Of a stretch of 47,084 bases of DNA, positions 43,236 through 47,084 are shown piece by piece. This DNA is from RGIG3013 sp045538935 (lineage in GTDB: Bacteria; Bacillota; Clostridia; Oscillospirales; Acutalibacteraceae). The stretch is from contig JAZQEI010000016.1 in the NCBI GenBank assembly GCA_045538935.1, forward strand, positions 1-47,084, in the 5' to 3' direction. The position numbers and the translations under genes were made by a program. Numbering within the stretch: the first letter of the stretch is position 1; the number at the start of each line of letters is the position of its first letter. A model generated the notes under the pieces. That model saw nothing but the letters and a program-made list of their open reading frames with translations, was not told where the DNA came from and made no database searches.

Positions 43236-43705
43236 TAATTTACTACCTCTTTTCTAATTTGTGCAGCCGAAATCACAAAATATATTATGCCCAGAACAAC
43301 TATCAATAATAAAGTGTAAAAATTGACAGATTTCATAAATTCCGCAGACACGTGTGTACTCCAACCTGGGCTGAAACTCGCTACAGTATACGCTATAATC
43401 AGCAAGAGCGTCACAAAAATGAGAATGCCTCCCAGAATGTGCATAGTAGTCTTCTTGTCACTTTTAATAAAAAACAATTCCAAAAACAGCAAAAATGCGA
43501 CACTAAAATTTATGCACAAAAAATCTATGTCACTCCAAAACAATAGAAGCCAATCAATTTCATCGTTCGTTGAGAGCCATACATTCCACACCTTGTAGAC
43601 TAATGGCAGCAAATTTAACAAAATTCCAAACATCCACAAACCCGCGGAGGAGAAAAATTGCTTAAAATCAATACGGAGTTTCTTTTTAATTTTTGTTTCT
43701 CCCAC
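43235..43705 (-). CDS. Cassette gene 1: four-helix membrane protein of unknown family
   Basis: A 156-residue protein with a basic N terminus (KIKKKLR) and four membrane segments near residues 20-40, 50-78, 86-110 and 126-148. No charged residues inside the segments suggest a channel filter, and no known motif is seen. It begins with GTG at 43705, 10 nt after a GGAG site, and is the first gene of the cassette behind a perfect promoter. The tight overlap with gene 2 implies a joint complex in the membrane. Function unknown; SLATT-like or holin-like effector proteins have comparable size but the sequence does not look like them. Confidence 0.7.
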   Translation of the reverse strand: MGETKIKKKLRIDFKQFFSSAGLWMFGILLNLLPLVYKVWNVWLSTNDEIDWLLLFWSDIDFLCINFSVAFLLFLELFFIKSDKKTTMHILGGILIFVTLLLIIAYTVASFSPGWSTHVSAEFMKSVNFYTLLLIVVLGIIYFVISAAQIRKEVVN

Positions 43706-43762
43706 AGTTTCAACACTCCAAAACCTAAAAGCCCAATCGGTTATCCCCGATACTGTCTAAAT

Positions 43763-43791
43763 ATTATAGCGAAAAATTTATACTTTGTCAA
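43763..43791 (-). promoter_or_regulatory. Perfect consensus sigma-A promoter of the three-gene cassette
   Basis: On the minus strand TTGACA (43786-43791) and TATAAT (43763-43768) are both perfect and exactly 17 bp apart, with the GTG start 58 bp downstream. No operator is visible, so strong constant expression is expected. Confidence 0.9.
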
Positions 43792-43808
43792 TAAAAATTC
43801 GCAGTGGA

Positions 43809-43918
43809 CAAGGCTTTTAGGTGTAAATACCAGTATGATTCGCTTATGGGAAAGTGAGAGAAAACAAATCAGTCTTAAATCTTGGGAGAAATATTTCAAG
43901 GATCGTATCACAGTTTAA
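43809..43918 (+). pseudogene. Truncated second copy of the XRE gene
   Basis: These 36 codons plus stop match the C-terminal helix-turn-helix of the 41703-42218 gene, sharing MIRLWESERKQISLKSWEKY. Nothing upstream of 43809 continues the match; the open frame extends left to 43658 only by chance across the cassette promoter. It lies at the right border of the cassette. Confidence 0.8.
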
Positions 43919-43923
43919 TGGAC

Positions 43924-43952
43924 GGCCGCCTCACAAAAAATGTGAGGCGGTC
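43924..43952 (+). terminator. Terminator hairpin in the right repeat copy
   Basis: A 12-bp stem with one wobble pair (43924-43935 with 43941-43952). It faces the end of the small minus-strand gene and has weaker T runs than the left copy. Confidence 0.65.
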
Positions 43953-43965
43953 AACTTGTTTCAGA

Positions 43966-44178
43966 CTACTTTTTCTGTTCGGCTTTAATCTGTTCTTTTG
44001 TATCTTTTATAATCGCATTAAGCAGTCTTTCCTTTTCTCTGATTGGGCAATCTAACTTAGAAATGCTATTAAGTACTCCATCGGCGTGAACACCGGCTAC
44101 ACGCCGTCTTAATTCGCGCCATCCCTCTTCCGTTGTGGGATAGTGGACAATAACGTTAATCGGTGCAAATGTCTTCAT
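43966..44178 (-). CDS. Small conserved mobile-element protein, unknown
   Basis: A 70-residue protein starting 8 nt after a perfect AGGAGG; the ATG at 44187 is rejected because it lies inside that site region. The sequence opens MKTFAPINVIVHYPTTEEG and ends in a basic helix with KERLLNAIIKDTKEQ. Proteins of this look are frequent in Firmicutes conjugative elements, but their function is not known. A short upstream frame ends in TGA overlapping its ATG, so translation may be coupled. Its last codons are part of the 178-bp repeat. Confidence 0.75.
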   Translation of the reverse strand: MKTFAPINVIVHYPTTEEGWRELRRRVAGVHADGVLNSISKLDCPIREKERLLNAIIKDTKEQIKAEQKK

Positions 44179-44288
44179 AACGAGCACCTCCTATGTGCAT
44201 AAACTATATGCGCGAGGTGTTGTCCGCTATTCCTATGTGTATTTATGAAAGTTGCCCAAATCAGATGATGCATACAAAAATACATCAT
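44175..44288 (-). CDS. Possible 37-residue leader peptide
   Basis: A short frame begins at ATG 44288, 6 nt after AAAGGA, and its TGA overlaps the ATG of the 70-residue gene. It is His- and Arg-rich near the end (AHRRCSL). It could be a coupling leader for the downstream gene or chance. Confidence 0.35.
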   Translation of the reverse strand: MMYFCMHHLIWATFINTHRNSGQHLAHIVYAHRRCSL

Positions 44289-44530
44289 ACGATTTCCTTT
44301 CTACATATCTCAATCTCAATTTCAACTTCTCCTTTATGTCCTTGCCACTGAGTTTTGCAAGGTATGTAAGATATGTATACTTGCAGGCGGGCAACCTACA
44401 AGTTTGGACTCTGTTAAATTTGTTTTTCCTTTACTTCCTTTGATTGTCCCTATATATCAAACCTACGGATTTTCGTCAGCAGGATATTGTAGTCAAATTA
44501 AATTCTTCCTTCATCATTTTAATTAATAGA
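44289..44530. other. Structured intergenic region, possible transfer or recombination site
   Basis: No convincing gene lies in these 242 bp. Two hairpins stand close together: CCTTGC (44340-44345) with GCAAGG (44357-44362), and a 9-bp stem with one G-T pair (44379-44387 with 44395-44403). Between a small element gene and the recombinase gene, such structures could be an oriT, a recombinase binding region or an RNA leader. The evidence is structural only. Confidence 0.4.
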
Positions 44531-45484
44531 TTACTTTTTCTTCGGCTTATCAGCCAAGTAAATTCTTGTCACTTCGGTCCTGTGGTGACCTAAGTTTTCG
44601 CTTACAATCTTTCGTGCTCTGCGTGGTCTTTCTTGCAACGCTTCGGCGTAGGTTCTTTGTGCATAGGTGTGTCTCAGACTGTGCCAAGAGATTGTTTCAG
44701 TTCTTTTCTTTTTACCGTCTTCACTCAAATCCTCACGGTTTTCTACCATAAAGTATTTTCTGTTATAACTCATCCAGTTCTGTAAAGAGCGCTTTTCTCG
44801 CTGTACGCCGCCCTTTTCACTACCTGAGATTAAATAATCTCGTGGGTATCGACCTGAACACCTGGCATAGTTCAAATTATCGGTAATAATACCGCGTTGC
44901 TTTGCGCTTAAATCAATGGCTCTTGTCTGACCGCCTTTGCCTTTTATGACGAGCTGACCTGTTTTTAATGCAGACATAAGGTATTCAACTCTTAGCGTGC
45001 AGATTTCTTCAAGCCGTAGACCAAATTCACTGGAAAAGTCTATCGCAATTACCGCATCCTGTCGGCCTTTTTCGATGGCCACCTGTCGAATACGGACAAG
45101 TTCTTTATCTAATAGCGAATGGTCTTTTACACCTGTCGCTCGTTTGGGCAGATTTAACTTGCTATTAGGGGATAGCCTGTTCTTACTACCGGATTTTCTG
45201 TGGAAATACCGTATGCCTGACAGATCGGATAGAATAGTTGCGGCAGAGTTGTTTTCTTTTAGATGCTCAACATAGGCTTTGAAGTGCCGATCTTCCACGT
45301 TCTTAAAGTTTTGCAGACGAAAATTATCGGCTAAAAACTTACAGAACCTTTTTGTTGCTTCAAAATACCGTGCTCGTGTTTTAAAACTAAGTTCATTGCT
45401 GTGCTTATAGATGGACTCGACTTGTGCCAACAAGTTTTTATACAAACCCGGATTTAATACTGTAATATCATTAGAATCTGACAT
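44531..45484 (-). CDS. Tyrosine recombinase / integrase
   Basis: A 317-residue site-specific recombinase. The N-terminal SAM-like core-binding domain spans about 14-100, and the catalytic domain follows. The catalytic set is complete: R157 in FGLRLEE, K181 or K183 in IKGKGG, H268 and R271 in WHSLRHTYA, H300 in LGHHR and the nucleophile Y309 in RIYL. It has an AAGGAG site 10 nt before the ATG. It could move the element or a part of it; the Bacillus and C. difficile skin elements use a serine recombinase instead, so this enzyme may belong to a second, nested element. Confidence 0.92.
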   Translation of the reverse strand: MSDSNDITVLNPGLYKNLLAQVESIYKHSNELSFKTRARYFEATKRFCKFLADNFRLQNFKNVEDRHFKAYVEHLKENNSAATILSDLSGIRYFHRKSGSKNRLSPNSKLNLPKRATGVKDHSLLDKELVRIRQVAIEKGRQDAVIAIDFSSEFGLRLEEICTLRVEYLMSALKTGQLVIKGKGGQTRAIDLSAKQRGIITDNLNYARCSGRYPRDYLISGSEKGGVQREKRSLQNWMSYNRKYFMVENREDLSEDGKKKRTETISWHSLRHTYAQRTYAEALQERPRRARKIVSENLGHHRTEVTRIYLADKPKKK

Positions 45485-45520
45485 AGCAAACCGTCTCCTT
45501 TCTTCAAAAATTTTATTTCA

Positions 45521-45548
45521 ACGCAAGAATAGGGACCAAGCCTTGCGT
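45521..45548. repeat. Inverted repeat upstream of the integrase
   Basis: ACGCAAG (45521-45527) and CTTGCGT (45542-45548) are a perfect 7-bp inverted repeat 37 bp before the integrase start. It could be a binding site for the recombinase or a regulator. Confidence 0.35.
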
Positions 45549-45639
45549 AAAAAGCTGTGTACGAAAATAGTAATAATAAGTGAATTGTTTACGATAATAT
45601 GATATAATAAAAACAACTGATAATAGTTTTTGCTAAAAA

Positions 45640-45668
45640 TTGACAACTGGTGGTTGAGTTTGTATCTA
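45640..45668 (+). promoter_or_regulatory. Possible promoter of the second XRE regulator
   Basis: A perfect TTGACA (45640-45645) is followed after 17 bp by TATCTA (45663-45668), a poor -10. The start codon is 90 bp further, with a large palindrome in between. Confidence 0.4.
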
Positions 45669-45687
45669 AACAAGTTGTTGATAACAA

Positions 45688-45717
45688 ACTGTATTACATA
45701 TACAATGTAATTACAGT
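45688..45717. promoter_or_regulatory. Operator-like palindrome before the second XRE gene
   Basis: ACTGT-ATTACAT (45688-45699) mirrors ATGTAAT-ACAGT (45705-45717) around ATACA, with one extra base in the right arm. It sits about 20 bp downstream of the expected transcription start, where binding of the regulator would block its own transcription. Confidence 0.5.
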
Positions 45718-45757
45718 CGAAGCGCGCACGGCAAGTATGTTGAAAGGAACAAACATT

Positions 45758-46567
45758 ATGAAAGAAATTAACATTTCTAAGAACATTACTGATTTAAGAA
45801 AGAAAAAAGGCATTACACAAGAACAGTTAGCTGTTGCGCTTAATATCTCTCCACAAGCTGTTTCAAAATGGGAGACGAATACATCTCAGCCCGACACGCA
45901 AACACTTCCTCTTATTGCAGAATACTTTGAAACCAGTATTGATTATCTTTTCTATGGTGAGGAATACGCTTACAACGATATTTATAATAAGATTTGGGAT
46001 AAGGTAGCAGAGCATTCTCAACAAAGTAAAGAGTCGTACAAAGAAGCTCTAACAATTTTTGCGTATGCTCATCACGGCATAAGTAGATGGAATAATAAAA
46101 ATAGAACTCCCATCATGTATGATGAACCGCTTCACTTATCTAATGAAAATGGCTTATCATTGTTGTCAGGCAAAGGTTATGGTGCAATTATTACAAGAGA
46201 CTTTTTTGAAAGCATTAATCAAGACACAGTGGAATTTGCTCAGAAGGTATTGCCCGTCCTTTCAGACAAGAACAATCTTAATGTTTGTCTTGGTATAATA
46301 TCCATGAGTGATATTAGCCTTGGAGAACTACAAGAAAAATTATGCTTTGATGAAGATGTTTTAAGAAAAGCTCTTGATGAATTAATTGCTGTAGAAATTG
46401 TTGTTGAAAAGAAATCCAAACACAAATCTTTAGGCTTTACCTATGATATCAACAGTATGTACCATACATGTATTTGCATTCTTTTAGCAACAATTGAAAT
46501 GCAACGCTTTTCGCTGGGAGGCATTTCCTGTTGTATGGGATACGGAGATTATCCAATTGGCTTGTAA
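45758..46567 (+). CDS. XRE regulator with winged-helix-like C-terminal domain
   Basis: A 269-residue regulator. The N-terminal XRE helix-turn-helix is at about 8-62 (ITQEQLAVALNISPQAVSKW). A middle domain of unknown fold covers about 75-170. A stretch with the pattern of a winged helix follows near 182-212 (LGELQEKLCFDEDVLRKAL), and the end has five cysteines in CICILL and SCCMGYG. I chose the ATG at 45758 after AAAGGA; the frame is open up to 45650. It is divergent from the integrase and may regulate it. The cysteines suggest metal or redox sensing, which is inference. Confidence 0.75.
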   Translation: MKEINISKNITDLRKKKGITQEQLAVALNISPQAVSKWETNTSQPDTQTLPLIAEYFETSIDYLFYGEEYAYNDIYNKIWDKVAEHSQQSKESYKEALTIFAYAHHGISRWNNKNRTPIMYDEPLHLSNENGLSLLSGKGYGAIITRDFFESINQDTVEFAQKVLPVLSDKNNLNVCLGIISMSDISLGELQEKLCFDEDVLRKALDELIAVEIVVEKKSKHKSLGFTYDINSMYHTCICILLATIEMQRFSLGGISCCMGYGDYPIGL

Positions 46568-46571
46568 TTTT

Positions 46572-46591
46572 TGCCCCGCTTCTGCGGGGCA
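46572..46591 (+). terminator. Terminator of the second XRE gene
   Basis: An 8-bp GC-rich stem (46572-46579 with 46584-46591) closes TTCT and runs into TTTTCG, 4 bp after the stop codon. Confidence 0.85.
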
Positions 46592-46680
46592 TTTTCGTCA
46601 ATAAAATCTTTTAGGGTCTTGTGACGAAAATAATTTTGTGGACGAAAATTTTGCCCTGCTCATTTGCAAATGAAAGTCAT

Positions 46681-46824
46681 ATATCATTTCAAAACGTAAA
46701 GCATAGAAAATTGCTTTCAGAGATTGTGCTGACCTGATATCGAAAAGTAAGTAATCTCAAACGGATGGTCAGCACAATCCTTTTTTGAGGGAATGAAAGT
46801 AATTTCAAAATATCATTTCAAAAC
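46681..46824. repeat. 15-bp direct repeat flanking a hairpin
   Basis: ATATCATTTCAAAAC occurs at 46681-46695 and again at 46810-46824, both times shortly after AATGAAAGT. The hairpin at 46722-46779 lies between. The spacing and symmetry suggest binding sites or the ends of a small element. Confidence 0.5.
46722..46779 (+). ncRNA. Long-loop hairpin ending in a T run, possible small RNA or terminator
   Basis: A perfect 13-bp inverted repeat (46722-46734 with 46767-46779) encloses a 32-nt loop and is followed by CTTTTTTG. With no gene upstream that needs a terminator, it may be the 3' end of an unannotated RNA or a recombination site. Confidence 0.35.
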
Positions 46825-46967
46825 TATTGTCATAGAGCATATCGAAAAGTACATCATCAATCATACAAGAGCCATATTCAGTAACATTATAAATACAAAC
46901 TATCGTCATTTAATGATATCTATAATAAATCTATCATTAACCTATATGGCTCTTAAAAGGAAAGTCC

Positions 46968-47054
46968 GCAGGGCATAATACACCCACTGTCAAAGGTGTG
47001 TACGAACTTCCATTTCTTACTGATTCTTCTTTGACGCGGGGTATTATGCCCTGC
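46968..47054. repeat. Large inverted repeat near the right edge
   Basis: GCAGGGCATAATAC (46968-46981) and GTATTATGCCCTGC (47041-47054) match over 14 bp, then CCC and GGG extend the stem after one bulged base. The 59-bp interior holds a smaller ACACC / GGTGT stem. No gene is seen between 46592 and the edge, so this is a structured non-coding region; its role is unknown. Confidence 0.6.
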
Positions 47055-47084
47055 TAATCTCGGCTCTCCGACTGCGTCTCCGAG

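Larger units (their letters stand above)
43809..43986 (+). repeat. Direct repeat, right copy (178 bp)
   Basis: Same content as the copy at 42109-42286 at an exact offset of 1700 bp. This copy has the truncated XRE end but joins the complete small gene (43966-44178), so the two copies are complementary: left has the whole XRE gene, right has the whole small gene. Confidence 0.85.

Noticed and set aside
43658..43918. Open frame of 86 codons on the plus strand
   Set aside because: Only the last 36 codons match the XRE gene; the rest crosses the cassette promoter and the start of cassette gene 1. Kept only as a truncated copy.
44230..44420. Minus-strand open stretch reading KLSGKDIKEKLKLRLRY
   Set aside because: The peptide looks protein-like, but there is no start codon with a ribosome site, and it overlaps the hairpins and the leader frame.
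44252..44443. Open frame of 63 codons in the gap before the recombinase
   Set aside because: No ribosome site, low-complexity Phe/Leu/Ser content, and it overlies two hairpins.
46793..46978. Open frame of 61 codons on the plus strand
   Set aside because: It begins directly after a GAGGGA with no spacing, lies on the 15-bp repeat and has an Ile/Asn-rich sequence without family features.
41618..47084. Serine recombinase or 3' half of sigK inside the visible part of the element
   Set aside because: I looked for the sigma-K region 3/4 sequence and for a resolvase domain on both strands and saw neither.
1..47084. CRISPR array
   Set aside because: No regularly spaced short repeats were seen anywhere; the repeats at 42109/43809 and 46681/46810 are single pairs.

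Overview
The window reads as chromosome of a low-GC, Gram-positive Clostridia-type bacterium, probably a gut-associated, spore-forming lineage. The evidence is the gene order miaB / ricA-like / mutS / mutL / miaA followed by ylmE / sepF / ylmH / divIVA / ileS / lspA / rluD, strong AGGAGG ribosome sites, a split transketolase, Gram-positive MutL and IleS forms, and the 5' part of the mother-cell sigma factor gene sigK. No rRNA is present, so a finer placement is not possible.

Positions 1-10.9 kb hold a carbohydrate locus. A PocR-AraC regulator and a GH42 beta-galactosidase lie on the minus strand. Diverging from them is a tight six-gene operon: a fucose/arabinose-isomerase-like enzyme, an FGGY kinase, a DUF4432 epimerase-like protein, a class II aldolase, a divergent GH36 alpha-galactosidase-like enzyme and an SGNH esterase. 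The set isomerase, kinase, aldolase is a complete logic for splitting a phosphorylated sugar, but the sugar itself is not evident.

Positions 10.9-22.5 kb are mixed singletons: a fused ABC exporter/FtsX protein, trmB, a glycosyltransferase, malQ, a Gx-transporter / NusG-II / ApbE flavinylation triad, an FkbM methyltransferase, a coiled-coil polysaccharide deacetylase, TspO and tRNA-Leu(CAA).

Positions 22.7-41.2 kb are a long collinear run of core genes: tRNA modification, mismatch repair, division-site proteins, IleS, lipoprotein peptidase, pseudouridine synthase, a HAD phosphatase and split transketolase.

From 41.28 kb to the right edge the character changes. sigK starts normally but is cut at the RCIEN position, the place where the skin elements of Bacillus subtilis and Clostridioides difficile sit. 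Everything after it looks like a mobile element: XRE regulators, a tyrosine recombinase, small unknown genes, many inverted repeats, and a self-contained three-gene cassette (perfect promoter, three minus-strand genes of unknown family including two membrane proteins, its own terminator). The cassette lies between two diverged 178-bp copies of the same sequence exactly 1700 bp apart. The far end of the element and the 3' half of sigK are not in the window. The three-gene cassette and the sugar operon are the two best candidates for undescribed systems.
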